Below, in pieces: positions 1-8,114 of a stretch of 35,498 nucleotides of DNA. Source of the stretch: an uncultured Phycisphaerales bacterium (GTDB lineage Bacteria > Planctomycetota > Phycisphaerae > WQYP01); contig CAIPTQ010000208.1 in NCBI GenBank assembly GCA_903868035.1, forward strand, positions 1 through 35,498, in the 5' to 3' direction. A program made the position numbers and the translations under genes. Under the pieces are notes generated by a model. That model ran no database searches, was not told the origin of the DNA, and saw only the letters and a program-made list of their open reading frames with translations. Each line of letters opens with the position of its first letter. Position 1 is the stretch's first letter.

Positions 1-314
1 AGGGCGACGGTGGGCAGGGCGGGGTGGGAAACGTATGCCGCGACGGTGGTGGCGGGGATGGCCCCGATGAGGAGTGCGGCGAATTGCCAGAGGGGGGCGT
101 GCGGTAGTTTACCGGGGCGCAGCGCGGCGGCGGGCCAGAGGACCAGCCAGGTGAGCATCCAGAGGATGTGGACATAGAGCCAGGCGTAGGGGAGGGCGTC
201 GCCGGGGGGCGGGGGGGAGCCCCATTGGAGGCCCAGCGCGGCGGCGGAGAGGCCCAGCGCGGTGGTGACCGCGGAGGCGAGGCTCAGGGGCAGCGGGTAG
301 GGTTCACGCGGCAT
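1..314 (-). CDS. Partial membrane protein, cut by the window edge
   Basis: An open frame starts with ATG at 314 and runs without a stop off the left edge, giving 104 complete codons. The visible N-terminal part has about three hydrophobic segments: residues about 10-30, 43-60 and 75-95, the second rich in Trp and Leu. A short Pro/Gly loop separates the first two. This predicts an integral inner-membrane protein. I recognise no family. It is divergent from the antitoxin-like gene that starts at 380, so 315-379 is a shared promoter region. The rest of the gene and any conserved domain lie outside the window. Confidence 0.6.
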   Translation of the reverse strand, partial: MPREPYPLPLSLASAVTTALGLSAAALGLQWGSPPPPGDALPYAWLYVHILWMLTWLVLWPAAALRPGKLPHAPLWQFAALLIGAIPATTVAAYVSHPALPTVA

Positions 315-326
315 GAGGGCATATCC

Positions 327-353
327 TTGCAGCGGCGATCTATCTGCTATAAT
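327..353 (+). promoter_or_regulatory. Candidate sigma-70 promoter of the antitoxin-like gene
   Basis: TTGCAG at 327-332 and a perfect TATAAT at 348-353 are separated by 15 bp, slightly short of the usual 16-18. Transcription would begin near 360, giving a leader of about 20 nt that contains the GGAGG ribosome site at 367-371. Confidence 0.5.
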
Positions 354-379
354 GGCCCATGTTACCGGAGGACCGCAAG

Positions 380-643
380 ATGGCCACAACGACACTCGAA
401 GTCAAGGGTCTGGGCAAGGGCAAGCTGGGCGAGTTGGCGCGCGAAGCCAGAAGGTTGGGCGTGACGCCCGGACAATACGTAAAAAGCCTCGTGGAGGAGC
501 GGCTGGAAATCACGCGCGCGGCGCGGGAAAAGACCTTTGCCGAGATCACGGGGCCGGGACGGGAAGTTGACGAAACGGAGCTGGATCGGCTGGTGGAAGC
601 GGCGCGCGAGCGGCATCACCAGCGGCTGCGGAAGAAGAGGTAG
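380..643 (+). CDS. Small antitoxin-like protein upstream of a broken PIN toxin
   Basis: This 87-residue basic protein starts at the ATG at 380, chosen because GGAGG at 367-371 lies 8 bases before it; an in-frame ATG at 359 has no such site. The N-terminal half has beta-strand-like character (TTTLEVKGL), followed by a helix-rich segment ending GVTPGQYVKSLVEERLE, reminiscent of small DNA-binding antitoxins. The C-terminal half is charged and helical. Two bases after its stop, a GTG starts a PIN-like fragment, the gene order and spacing of VapBC-type modules. The antitoxin role is inferred from that context; the fold was not recognised with certainty. Confidence 0.6.
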   Translation: MATTTLEVKGLGKGKLGELAREARRLGVTPGQYVKSLVEERLEITRAAREKTFAEITGPGREVDETELDRLVEAARERHHQRLRKKR

Positions 644-645
644 AC

Positions 646-744
646 GTGCTGACCGGGCCTGTGCGATTGATCCTGGATACGAATGTGATGGTGTGCGGCC
701 GTGCAGGATCCTTCTTCCCTGAAGTCCGTGAATCCGCGGTCTGA
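646..744 (+). pseudogene. Truncated PIN-domain (VapC-like) toxin remnant
   Basis: A GTG at 646, two bases after the antitoxin stop, opens a 32-codon frame beginning VLTGPVRLILDTNVMV and ending at TGA 742-744. LILDTNV is the typical first strand of a PIN ribonuclease, with the first catalytic Asp at residue 11. A full PIN domain has about 130 residues and three or four acidic residues; here homology ends after about 20 residues and the sequence runs into the 3' end of the convergent gene at 755. This is a 3'-truncated, presumably inactive toxin, left beside an intact partner gene. Confidence 0.6.
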
Positions 745-754
745 CTTTCCACCT

Positions 755-2308
755 TCACTCCACCCGCACCACCCGCCATGGATACCCCTTCTTCTGTTCC
801 TCCCCTTCACCGTTCTCCACATACGTCTTGTCACCTACCGTATACAGCACATACCCGCCCCCGCGCCGCTGGTACACCAGCGGGGCATCGGAAAACCCAT
901 CCCGCGGCACTTCCCGCAATATCCCCGCCTCCTTGAGCCCGTCCAGTTTTTCCGGGTACGCCCCATGTTCGCTACGATATGCCGCCAGCGCCAGCGCCAC
1001 CCGCGCCAGGTCGCCTTCGGTGTGTGCCCGCTGTTCGAGGAAAACGATTCCACTCCGGCCCACGATTTCCCCCAGCGGGATATAGTACAGATGCCCAGAT
1101 TCCGTCAGCACATTTACATCCCAATTGTGGCGCGCCAATATCGCCTGGTAGGCCGCTTGCCGCGCGGAGTAGGTGGGCAGGCGCAGGGCCGCGACATGCT
1201 CATCCACCACCGCATTTGCCTGGCGCAACTGGGCGTTGTAATGCACGGGCGCCAACATGAACGCCAGCGACACCGACCAGGCGGGCACCGCAAAGCCCAG
1301 AATGCTGCGACACTGATCGACTCTGCGGCTTGCGTCATAGGCCGCCAGTCCGTCGTGGGCCACGCCGCACAAGGTGTCCAGAACCTCCCAACGCATCTGG
1401 CCGCCAACCACGTCCTCCAATCCGGGTAGCGGCCCCACAGACTCCATTTCCGCCAGGAGCTTCCGGCATTCTTCCGCCGACAACATCCCCGGCGTTGTTG
1501 CCGAGGCCCGCACGGCGCGTACCGCCACCTCCTCAATCGAATAGCCTGACGCCACATGCATTACCGTCTGTCCATTTCCCACCAACCGCGCCAGTTTCAT
1601 CGCCGCCATAATGTCCTCCCGGAATCCCGCCGTGTTCCCATCACCCGCGCGCCGCATCCCGTCCGTCACCAATTCCCACCCAATGAACCTCAGCGCGTGC
1701 GTAATGAGCCATGCGTTGTCCATGACCTCGACCGCCCCGCCCGGCCGGATCTGCCGCGGTGCCAATGGCACAAACAGCTTGGGCCGTTCCGCCGCGCGCC
1801 GCGCATCAGCCAGGCCTTTCGCCTGCGAATCGAGCCACCTTGCCCAGACTGGATGCTCCGCCGTCTTCCACGGACTCCGCCGCATCGCGGCAAATTGCTG
1901 GCTCGCCTCATTCACCTCCTCGTCGCTCGGCACCTTGTTCGCCGTCTCGTGCAACCACAATGGGAAGCCCACGATCACCGGTTCCAGGGGATAGTACCGC
2001 GCCGCTGCCGGCTCTCCGGGCAACGTTCGCACCCGCGCCTTCAGCAGCAACCCCGCCGCATTGTTCTCTTCCGTCACGCCCCGGCCGTATTTCTCATTGA
2101 GTGCCGTAATGTAATCCGGCGTCCCCGCCTCATTCAGCGGCGCAACCACGCGCGTCGTCTCCGGCGAAATCTGTATCCGCCGCCAATATTGCACCAGCCC
2201 CATGTCCGCCGCCGCCACGATCAGCAATGTGCTGATCGCATACAGCGCCACGCGCTTCCACCGTTTCTTGGGCAACCGCCGCTTGAGCCAACCCATTGCA
2301 TCCTCCAA
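755..2308 (-). CDS. Membrane-anchored protein with pseudopilin-like C-terminus
   Basis: A 517-residue protein with one N-terminal membrane anchor (about residues 18-40, after a very basic KRRLPKKRWKR stretch) and a large extracytoplasmic part. Residues about 430-510 (LARVALALAAYRSEHGAYPE, then a GGYVLYTVGDK-like strand) resemble the C-terminal region of type II secretion pseudopilins, seen in many uncharacterised planctomycete proteins. The function is unknown. It starts 6 bases after the small membrane gene at 2315-2599 and is last in an operon headed by an ECF sigma factor. A second ATG at 2296 (MGWLKRR) is an equally possible start. Confidence 0.8.
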   Translation of the reverse strand: MEDAMGWLKRRLPKKRWKRVALYAISTLLIVAAADMGLVQYWRRIQISPETTRVVAPLNEAGTPDYITALNEKYGRGVTEENNAAGLLLKARVRTLPGEPAAARYYPLEPVIVGFPLWLHETANKVPSDEEVNEASQQFAAMRRSPWKTAEHPVWARWLDSQAKGLADARRAAERPKLFVPLAPRQIRPGGAVEVMDNAWLITHALRFIGWELVTDGMRRAGDGNTAGFREDIMAAMKLARLVGNGQTVMHVASGYSIEEVAVRAVRASATTPGMLSAEECRKLLAEMESVGPLPGLEDVVGGQMRWEVLDTLCGVAHDGLAAYDASRRVDQCRSILGFAVPAWSVSLAFMLAPVHYNAQLRQANAVVDEHVAALRLPTYSARQAAYQAILARHNWDVNVLTESGHLYYIPLGEIVGRSGIVFLEQRAHTEGDLARVALALAAYRSEHGAYPEKLDGLKEAGILREVPRDGFSDAPLVYQRRGGGYVLYTVGDKTYVENGEGEEQKKGYPWRVVRVE

Positions 2309-2314
2309 TCGTGA

Positions 2315-2599
2315 TCATCGCGAGGCTATCAGTCGTTCCATTTCTGCCGCCAGATTTTGCCGCGCCGCCATTCTCTGCTCCGTCCCCGCCGGCACGCGCG
2401 GGACCATCGCCATCTGCCAAACCGCCACCCCCACAATCACGCATGCCGCCAGCGCCCCCATTCCCGTCCATGCCGCCAGCATCCGATCGCCCGGCGTCAA
2501 TCGCTCCGTCGCCGCCGCCAGCCGTTCCGTCAACTCCCCGCGCAATGCCGCCGGCCGCATCCCCGCCAGTTCCGCTTCCAGTCGCTCTTCATCATTCAT
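2315..2599 (-). CDS. Small single-pass membrane protein, possible anti-sigma factor
   Basis: A 94-residue protein with an acidic, helical N-terminal half (residues 1-38), one membrane segment (about 42-62, rich in Ala, Val and Ile) and a short C-terminal tail of about 30 residues. It overlaps the end of the ECF sigma gene by 8 bases, so translation is probably coupled. Position and layout (cytoplasmic N-terminus, one membrane span) fit a minimal anti-sigma factor or sigma-linked membrane protein. No zinc-binding HxxxCxxC motif is seen, so it is not a ZAS-type anti-sigma. The role is inferred from gene order. Confidence 0.75.
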   Translation of the reverse strand: MNDEERLEAELAGMRPAALRGELTERLAAATERLTPGDRMLAAWTGMGALAACVIVGVAVWQMAMVPRVPAGTEQRMAARQNLAAEMERLIASR

Positions 2600-3095
2600 A
2601 TTTCACCTTCGACACAAGAAGCCCGGTCAGTCTTTCCAGCGCACTGCGATATCGCGCCGCCACCGTGTTGGGCGACTCCTTTAACATCGTCGCCGCCTCG
2701 TCAAAGGTCAGCCCGCACCAGATTTTCAGTACCACGACCTCCCGCTGGTTCTCCGGCAATTCCCTCAGCGCCTGGCCCACCTCCTCCCGCCGCGCCATCC
2801 CTTCCGCCGGCGTTTCAAACAGCGCCTCGTTCACGCCGCACGCTTCCTCCCGCCGCCGCCGCCGCCCAGCCCCGCGCCGCTGATCCAACGCCGCCGACCG
2901 CACCGCCGCGAAGAACACCCCCGCCGCCTCCCGCGCCGCGCCGCCCCCGCCCCGCCACCGCCAGAACCTGAGAAATCCATCATGCACCGCGTCCTCGGCA
3001 TCCTGGTAATTCCGCGTGATCTGCCGCGCATACAACAGCGCCGCTGGCCCATGCCGCTCCAGCCACTGCCGCCATTCCTGCCCAGCCTCGCGCAC
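2592..3095 (-). CDS. ECF-type RNA polymerase sigma factor
   Basis: A 167-residue sigma-70-family protein. Region 2 lies at about residues 15-50 (ARQITRNYQDAEDAVHDGFL), with the usual acidic DAEDAVHD core-binding pattern. An Arg-rich linker follows (RRGAGRRRRREE). Region 4 is at about 108-160 (LPENQREVVVLKIWCGLTF, then a helix-turn-helix ending in SPNTVAARYRSALERL). It lacks region 3, as ECF factors do. The start is GTG at 3095; no ATG gives a complete region 2. It heads an operon with a small membrane protein and a large exported protein, suggesting envelope-linked control. The target promoters are not visible. Confidence 0.85.
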   Translation of the reverse strand: MREAGQEWRQWLERHGPAALLYARQITRNYQDAEDAVHDGFLRFWRWRGGGGAAREAAGVFFAAVRSAALDQRRGAGRRRRREEACGVNEALFETPAEGMARREEVGQALRELPENQREVVVLKIWCGLTFDEAATMLKESPNTVAARYRSALERLTGLLVSKVKYE

Positions 3096-3218
3096 CAGTT
3101 CACCTCTACCCTATAGACGCCGCCGCCGCGTGGAATTGTGCCCGAATTTCAGTGGCCCGCCCCGCACCGCGTCATGGATGCACACTGGGTGCCAACGCCG
3201 GTGTCGGTGCCACGATTT

Positions 3219-4166
3219 TCACCCCACGCCCGGGACGCTGCCGGGGGCTTCGCCTTTGGGCCTTGTTTTCCAGCGGCGGTGAATCCAGAGGTATTGGGAG
3301 GGGTCGGCACGGACGATGTCTTCGAGGCTCTTGGTATATCTTGCCGTCAGGTAATGGAGTTCGTCCTTGTATTGGTCGCGGGGGTAGTTGATCCATTCTT
3401 CGGGGTAGATGACATCCTGCACGCCCATGTCGAAGGCGAACTGGTCGCCGCGGCGGCGGGCGTAGCCGACGATGACGGGGACGTTGTGTTCGATGGCCAG
3501 CAGGCCGATGGATTTGTAGGTGCTGGCGAGGCGGCCGAAGAAGGGGACGAACAGGCCCTTGGGGCCGGCGTTCTGGTCGGCGATGAAGCCCAGGACGCCT
3601 TTGCGGTTGAGGACATCGAGGGCGGTGGTGGTGACGCCGCGTTTGGAGAGGATGATCTGGCCGCGTTTTTCGCGGACGCCCAGGAGCCAGGCGTCGATCC
3701 GGGGGTTGTCGATGGGGCGGGCGATGGAGTAGGTTTCAAAGCCGAGGGTGGCCAGGGTGTAGCCCAATATTTCCCAGTTGCCGTAGTGGCCGGTGAGGAC
3801 GATGGCGCCCTGGCCGCGGAGGAGGACGCGCAGGGGTTCGGCCATATTGACGAGGCGCACGTGGCGGAACCAGGTTTCGAGGTTGATCAAGCGGGTGGTG
3901 AAGAGGACGTCCATGATGAGGGAGATGAAGTGCTGCATGGAGCGTTCGGCGATGGCGTCGAGTTCGGCGGGGGATTTTTCGGGGAAGGAGGCGCGGAGGT
4001 TATCGAGGGCGCGGCGGCGGTGTTTGCGGTCGATTTTGTAGAGCAGGCTGCCGAGGTCGCGGGCGGTTTTGAGGTTGGCGTTGACGGGGAAGAGGCCGAG
4101 CATCATGGCGGTGAAACGGGCGCCGAAATACTGGGCGAAGCTGACGATGGGGCCGGGTTGAGCCAT
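3219..4166 (-). CDS. LpxL/HtrB-family lysophospholipid acyltransferase
   Basis: A 315-residue protein of the bacterial lipid A biosynthesis acyltransferase family, which transfers an acyl chain to a lipid A precursor or similar glycolipid at the inner membrane. The catalytic HxxxxE motif appears as HYGNWE (His127, Glu132) in the expected context VLTGHYGNWEILG. Further family blocks are FIADQNAGPKGLFVPFFGR and a C-terminal YLWIHRRWKTRP. The N-terminus carries the short hydrophobic region typical of the family. It lies 51 bp after the deacetylase gene on the same strand, with a glycosyltransferase beyond, so an envelope glycolipid operon is likely. The ribosome site is weak. Confidence 0.88.
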   Translation of the reverse strand: MAQPGPIVSFAQYFGARFTAMMLGLFPVNANLKTARDLGSLLYKIDRKHRRRALDNLRASFPEKSPAELDAIAERSMQHFISLIMDVLFTTRLINLETWFRHVRLVNMAEPLRVLLRGQGAIVLTGHYGNWEILGYTLATLGFETYSIARPIDNPRIDAWLLGVREKRGQIILSKRGVTTTALDVLNRKGVLGFIADQNAGPKGLFVPFFGRLASTYKSIGLLAIEHNVPVIVGYARRRGDQFAFDMGVQDVIYPEEWINYPRDQYKDELHYLTARYTKSLEDIVRADPSQYLWIHRRWKTRPKGEAPGSVPGVG

Positions 4167-4217
4167 GGGGGCATTGTAAGGTGGAGGTGGGAGCCGCGGA
4201 ATAGCATGGGGGAACGC

Positions 4218-5120
4218 CTACTGGTCGCCGCGGGAGATTTGGCGCAGGCGGGAGGGGCTGATGACCTCGAAACCGGCCTGGCGGCAGGCATGCAGGAAGC
4301 GCGGTTCGGCGAGCAGGTCATACTCCTGGACGCGGCGTTCGATCATGCCGTCGTGCGGTGTGCAATCGCGGCCGATGAGGGTCTCGTCGCGGAGCCCGGG
4401 GTGGCAGGTCAATTCCACGACATTGCCGGGCACCTGTGCGATCCAGCGCACGAAGAAGTCGGGGTCGTGGGCCTGGGTGGCGCTGCTGATGCCGACGAGC
4501 CAGTCGTTGCCGAGCAGGCCGGCATGGCGTTGGCGCCGTCCGGCGCGGCGGCCGAACCAGTTGATGACGAGGCGTTTGACGCGGGCGCCGCCGATGCGCC
4601 AGAGCATGGGCCAGGGTTCGCGCACCAGGCGCATGTAGGGCACAGGCTGCTGGTCGAGGATGATTTGTTTGAGGATGGTGCCGATGGGCCGGAAGATCTG
4701 CACGTGATGGTGGGTATTGACGATGTCGGGCGGATGGCCCAGGAGGTCACAGCAGCGGCGGTACTGGGCGGTGAACTCGGCCTGCACCTCGTCGGCGGCA
4801 ATGCGGCCGCGGAACTTGCGCTGGAGGAAGGCGCCGAGATTCCAGAACTGGCCGGCGGCATCGACGAGGCTGGGGATTTGCGCGGGTGGGAGCACGGGGC
4901 GGTCGAGGGTGAGGGTGGGATGCCAACCGAGTTCCAGCCGCGCGCCGTGCTTACGCCACAAGTCGATGCCCTGTTGGGCGTGGGGCGAGTTGGACAGGAG
5001 GACCGAGCTGGTGACCAGGCCTCGTTCGGCCAGTTGCAGGATGCCCTCCGAGGTGGCCGGGCCGATCCCGAAGTCGTCGGCGTTGATTAACAAATAACGG
5101 TTCCGCAAATCTGCCACCAC
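4218..5120 (-). CDS. ChbG/HpnK (YdjC) family carbohydrate deacetylase
   Basis: A 300-residue metal-dependent deacetylase. Family motifs are INADDFGIG (Asp15-Asp16), GWHPTL (His67), NTHHHVQIF (His137-139) and ELTCHPGLRDE near residue 240, which together form the metal and active site. Members remove N-acetyl groups from chito-oligosaccharides, or in hopanoid producers from N-acetylglucosaminyl-hopanoid (HpnK). No other hopanoid gene is visible here, so the substrate is open; a lipid-linked amino sugar fits its neighbours, an LpxL-like acyltransferase and a GT2. The start is GTG at 5120. The previous gene is only about 40 bp away, so co-transcription is likely. Confidence 0.88.
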   Translation of the reverse strand: MVADLRNRYLLINADDFGIGPATSEGILQLAERGLVTSSVLLSNSPHAQQGIDLWRKHGARLELGWHPTLTLDRPVLPPAQIPSLVDAAGQFWNLGAFLQRKFRGRIAADEVQAEFTAQYRRCCDLLGHPPDIVNTHHHVQIFRPIGTILKQIILDQQPVPYMRLVREPWPMLWRIGGARVKRLVINWFGRRAGRRQRHAGLLGNDWLVGISSATQAHDPDFFVRWIAQVPGNVVELTCHPGLRDETLIGRDCTPHDGMIERRVQEYDLLAEPRFLHACRQAGFEVISPSRLRQISRGDQ

Positions 5121-5161
5121 TCAGCAAAACGACACATTATTACAGTGCTTAGGCGCGCCCA

Positions 5162-6040
5162 TCAAGCGTCGGGCGGCGCGAGGTCCTTCGAGAAGTCGTC
5201 CGGGATGACGATTTCGCCGGCATCCTGGGCATTGGCTGGAGGGGTAGCCGCCGCCAGGACATTTTCCTCCAGGCCCTCCCGGCGAATGCGCCGCCAGCGT
5301 TTGCGAATGGCCCAGAGTTCGCGGATCATCCGGAGACTTGAAGACAATTTGGTGGTGCTGGGGGCTTCATCATACACGACGCGCACCGGCACCTCGCGGA
5401 CCGGAATTCCCAGATAGCGGCAGGCGACGAGCAGATCACAGTCGAATCCGAAGCCGTAGCACCGGACGTACCGCAGAATCCCCACGGCCGCGCGGGCGCT
5501 GAGGCCCTTGAGCCCCGCCTGCGGGTCGCGCTGGCGGAGGCCCAGGATCAGGCGGGCCAAAGTGGAAAAAACCAGGCTTTGGAGCTTGCGGCGTTTAATA
5601 TAGCCGCCCATGCCGTCGGCCATCTCGATGGCGCTTTCCCGATGGGCGCGGGAGGCGATGACGACATCGAGGCCGGCGGCGAGCTGCTCGGCCAGCGTCT
5701 GGACCATATCCAGGCGGTAGGCCAGGTCCACGTCGGTGAAGATGCGGTACTGGCCCCGCGCCCGGAGCATGCCGAGGCGGACGGCATACCCCTTCCCGCG
5801 ATTGCGGCGGTAGCGCACGACCCGGATCAGGCCCGCGGCATCGGCGGGCAAGCCGGCGGCCCGGCGTTCGAGTTCGCGGTCGGAACCATCGCTGCAGCCG
5901 TCGCAGACGTAGATGGCTTCCCAGGCGCCGCCGTTGGCGCACACAAACTTGAGCACTTCGGGCCAGGTGCGGTCGAGCAGATGGGCGGCGTTGTAGGCCG
6001 GCAGAATCAGGCTGTAAAGTGGTCGCTGGGAGTGGGGCAT
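5162..6040 (-). CDS. Family 2 glycosyltransferase, dolichyl-phosphate-sugar synthase type
   Basis: A 292-residue GT2 enzyme. The N-terminal nucleotide-binding motif SLILPAYNAAHLLD, VCDGCSDGSD, the RNRGKGYAVRLGM block, and the metal-binding TDVDLAY (Asp103, Asp105) are all present. The segment GLKGLSARAAVGIL followed by FDCDLLVACRYLGIPVREVPV is typical of polyprenyl-phosphate glucosyl- or mannosyltransferases of the DPG synthase group. The product would be a lipid-linked sugar at the inner membrane. It heads the minus-strand envelope operon (GT2, deacetylase, acyltransferase) and is divergent from a GT87-like membrane enzyme that could use the lipid-linked sugar. The C-terminal 30 residues are variable. 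Confidence 0.9.
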   Translation of the reverse strand: MPHSQRPLYSLILPAYNAAHLLDRTWPEVLKFVCANGGAWEAIYVCDGCSDGSDRELERRAAGLPADAAGLIRVVRYRRNRGKGYAVRLGMLRARGQYRIFTDVDLAYRLDMVQTLAEQLAAGLDVVIASRAHRESAIEMADGMGGYIKRRKLQSLVFSTLARLILGLRQRDPQAGLKGLSARAAVGILRYVRCYGFGFDCDLLVACRYLGIPVREVPVRVVYDEAPSTTKLSSSLRMIRELWAIRKRWRRIRREGLEENVLAAATPPANAQDAGEIVIPDDFSKDLAPPDA

Positions 6041-6299
6041 TGTGGATTCTCTTTGGGGGACAGTCTAAGAAAAGCACAACAATATTGCGCGGCCGCATGA
6101 ATCAAGTGGACATTAAGCGCGTAATAAGACGTGGACCTCGATAAACGTCCACAAGGGAAACATGATAACGAACATAGTCGGACGAAACAAACCAAACAAA
6201 TCAATCCAATTTTGCCCTTGCCGTAAGCCGTGGGCGGTGGATTGCTTTGTCCGGGGAGCCGCTGTAAAGTCAGGCGACGCTTGCGAGAAAGGATAGCAA
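6041..6299. other. Divergent intergenic region between GT2 and GT87-like genes
   Basis: About 260 bp, more AT-rich than its surroundings, with runs such as AAACAAACC and ATCAATCCAA. It must hold promoters for both flanking genes, but I find no strong -35/-10 pair on either strand. The ribosome site for the rightward gene (AGAAAGGA) is at about 6286-6294. No coding sequence or hairpin is evident. Confidence 0.4.
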
Positions 6300-7649
6300 T
6301 TGTTGAAAGTATGGACGGGGTTGATGCTTCTGATCGCGGTGGGGATGTCGATCTATTTGACGGCATATGTGTGGCGGCGGGTGGACCGGCCGCAGTTGCG
6401 GGAAGGCAAGCAGTTGACTCATAGCACCGAGGACTGGGCGTATTACTATGCCGCGGCCAACGCCATGCGGACGGGGGCGGACATTTACACGGCGGAGGCG
6501 CCGGGGCGGGAGCGGGCGGGATATATCTATCCGCCGATGCTGGCGTTTTTTTATCAACCGCTGGCCAAAATGGGGCTGATACCCGGGGCGCGGGCGTCGC
6601 TGCTGATTGATGTGCTGGCGATCGCGGGCGCGCTGGGGATCGCGGCGCGGGCGCTGCTGGAGCGGTTCGGACGGCGGCCCCGATGGCAGGTGGTGCTGAC
6701 CCTGGCGGTGTTGGGGGCGCTGCTCACCAGCGACAAGATCAAGGGGGAATTGCAAATGCTCCAGTGCAACGGACTGGTGGCGCTGGGCATGGCGCTGGGT
6801 TTGTGGCTGCTGGACCGCAAGCCGATCTGGGCGGGCGTGGCGCTGGGGTTTGCGATCAACATCAAGTATCAGGCGCTGGGGCTGATTTTGTATCTGATCT
6901 TCCGCAAGCGCTGGAAGGCCCTAGGCGGAACGGTTCTGGGGACGGCGTTCTGGGCGTTGCTGCCGGCGTTAACGGTGGGGTTGGCCAAGGATGCGGAGTA
7001 TCTCGCGCGCGGGTTTTCCGGGGTGTTGCGGCTGGTCGGGTTCAACATGGGCGGCCAGGTCGCCAACGTGGAAACGATGACCGCGGGCTTCAGCATGTCG
7101 ATCACGAGCGCCGCGGCGCGGTTCATCGAAGACCACGGCATGGCGCTAAGCCCGTTCATTCCGGCGGGCGTCGTGGCGGGGTTGTGGCTGGCGGCGCTGG
7201 CGGGCATTTACCGCCAGCGCAAGATGCCGGTGCTAGCCTGGCCGGCCGCGGCGGCGCAGAAGCTGCCGCCGTGGTCCCTGGTGGCGGGGGTGGAATGGAT
7301 GACGGTGATGGCGTCGGTGCTGGCGTTCAGTCCCGAGACGAACTCGCGGCATCTGGTGCAAACGGGCCTCATGAACGTGCTGGGCCTGGTGCTGGTGGTG
7401 GAGACGCGCGGCCCGGCCCGGTGGGCGGCGGGGGCGGGATTGCTCGTGATGTGGATGGGATTGAACCTGCCATTTGGTTCGCGGACGCAGGTTGCGGCGC
7501 TCAACGCGGTGGGCTACTGGCATGGGATCGGCGGTCCCGCCTGGGCCGTGCTGCTGGCCATGGGCTTGCTGACGTGGTCCTGCCTGACGCTGGCCAAATC
7601 ACGGCAGGGAAGGGCGGAGGGCGGTGCGGCGGCGACCGGGGCGGGATGA
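6300..7649 (+). CDS. GT87-like (DUF2029) polytopic mannosyltransferase family protein
   Basis: A 449-residue protein with about ten hydrophobic membrane segments. The first is at residues 5-27; a conserved-looking extracytoplasmic block then follows, with DWAYYYAAANAMRTGADIY (about 44-62) and YIYPPMLAFFYQPLA, the pattern of the DUF2029/GT87 family of polyprenyl-phosphate-dependent glycosyltransferases. The acidic DWAYY region is where the catalytic Asp usually sits. The start is TTG at 6300, placed by AGAAAGGA just upstream; an ATG at 6324 would remove part of the first helix. It is divergent from a GT2 that may make its lipid-linked donor. The acceptor is unknown. Confidence 0.75.
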   Translation: MLKVWTGLMLLIAVGMSIYLTAYVWRRVDRPQLREGKQLTHSTEDWAYYYAAANAMRTGADIYTAEAPGRERAGYIYPPMLAFFYQPLAKMGLIPGARASLLIDVLAIAGALGIAARALLERFGRRPRWQVVLTLAVLGALLTSDKIKGELQMLQCNGLVALGMALGLWLLDRKPIWAGVALGFAINIKYQALGLILYLIFRKRWKALGGTVLGTAFWALLPALTVGLAKDAEYLARGFSGVLRLVGFNMGGQVANVETMTAGFSMSITSAAARFIEDHGMALSPFIPAGVVAGLWLAALAGIYRQRKMPVLAWPAAAAQKLPPWSLVAGVEWMTVMASVLAFSPETNSRHLVQTGLMNVLGLVLVVETRGPARWAAGAGLLVMWMGLNLPFGSRTQVAALNAVGYWHGIGGPAWAVLLAMGLLTWSCLTLAKSRQGRAEGGAAATGAG

Positions 7650-8114
7650 TGTGATTTCACATATATATATTACCATATTTTCACACGGTTGGCGCGCGAT
7701 GTGGAACCCTTACAGGGTTCACCATATCAGCGCACCATGCTTCCGGGGGCGGCGCTCGCGTGGCCCTGCGGGCCACGCATCGCTGTGCCCCCGGCTTCTA
7801 TGAAGAAGGTGGCATTGTCAAGGGTTGGCAACGCATTTTGAATTTTGAAGCCGTTCTTTTTTCCGGCGGCTTATTTGGCGCGCACTACGGAGTCTGCGCC
7901 CCGAACCAGGGAGCGGCGTTCCACGGGGAGTGGAGATTTTGGGCCAGGGTGCCGTGGGCGTGAGGACGCGCCGTGGATCCAGGCAGCCGGTGTCGCCCCA
8001 TTCTTCTATCCGAGCCAGCCCGCCATGCGGGGTTGCCCAAGTGGGTGTTTCGAGAGCGGCGGTGACTGCCCCATCTATAAACGAGCCTCACGGCCCAGCC
8101 GGGGGTCGAGCGCG
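7650..8114. other. Gene-free stretch: hairpins and IS right flank
   Basis: After the GT87 stop comes an AT-rich patch (TTTCACATATATATATTACC, 7656-7675). A small hairpin follows, GAACCC (7704-7709) pairing with GGGTTC (7715-7720), then the large GC hairpin at 7743-7794. From about 7840 to 8114 is probably the 3' flank of the IS110-family element, with degenerate sequence and no convincing gene; the exact IS end could not be fixed because this family lacks terminal inverted repeats. Confidence 0.5.
7743..7794. repeat. Large GC-rich palindrome, REP-like
   Basis: Two nested stems: outer CCGGGGGC (7743-7750) pairs with GCCCCCGG (7787-7794), and inner GCGTGGCCC (7758-7766) pairs with GGGCCACGC (7770-7778) around a TGC loop. 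It lies about 95 bp past the GT87 stop, so it could protect or end that transcript, but there is no T run. The compact symmetrical form suggests a dispersed repeat. Confidence 0.6.

Noticed and set aside
646..744. A complete short PIN toxin
   Set aside because: Only the first strand and first Asp of the domain are present; about 100 residues and the other catalytic acids are missing.
3138..5090. A 650-codon open frame opposite the acyltransferase and deacetylase genes
   Set aside because: It is antisense to two clear enzyme genes, has a biased Gly/Ala/Glu/Val composition from GC-rich third positions, and shows no domain.
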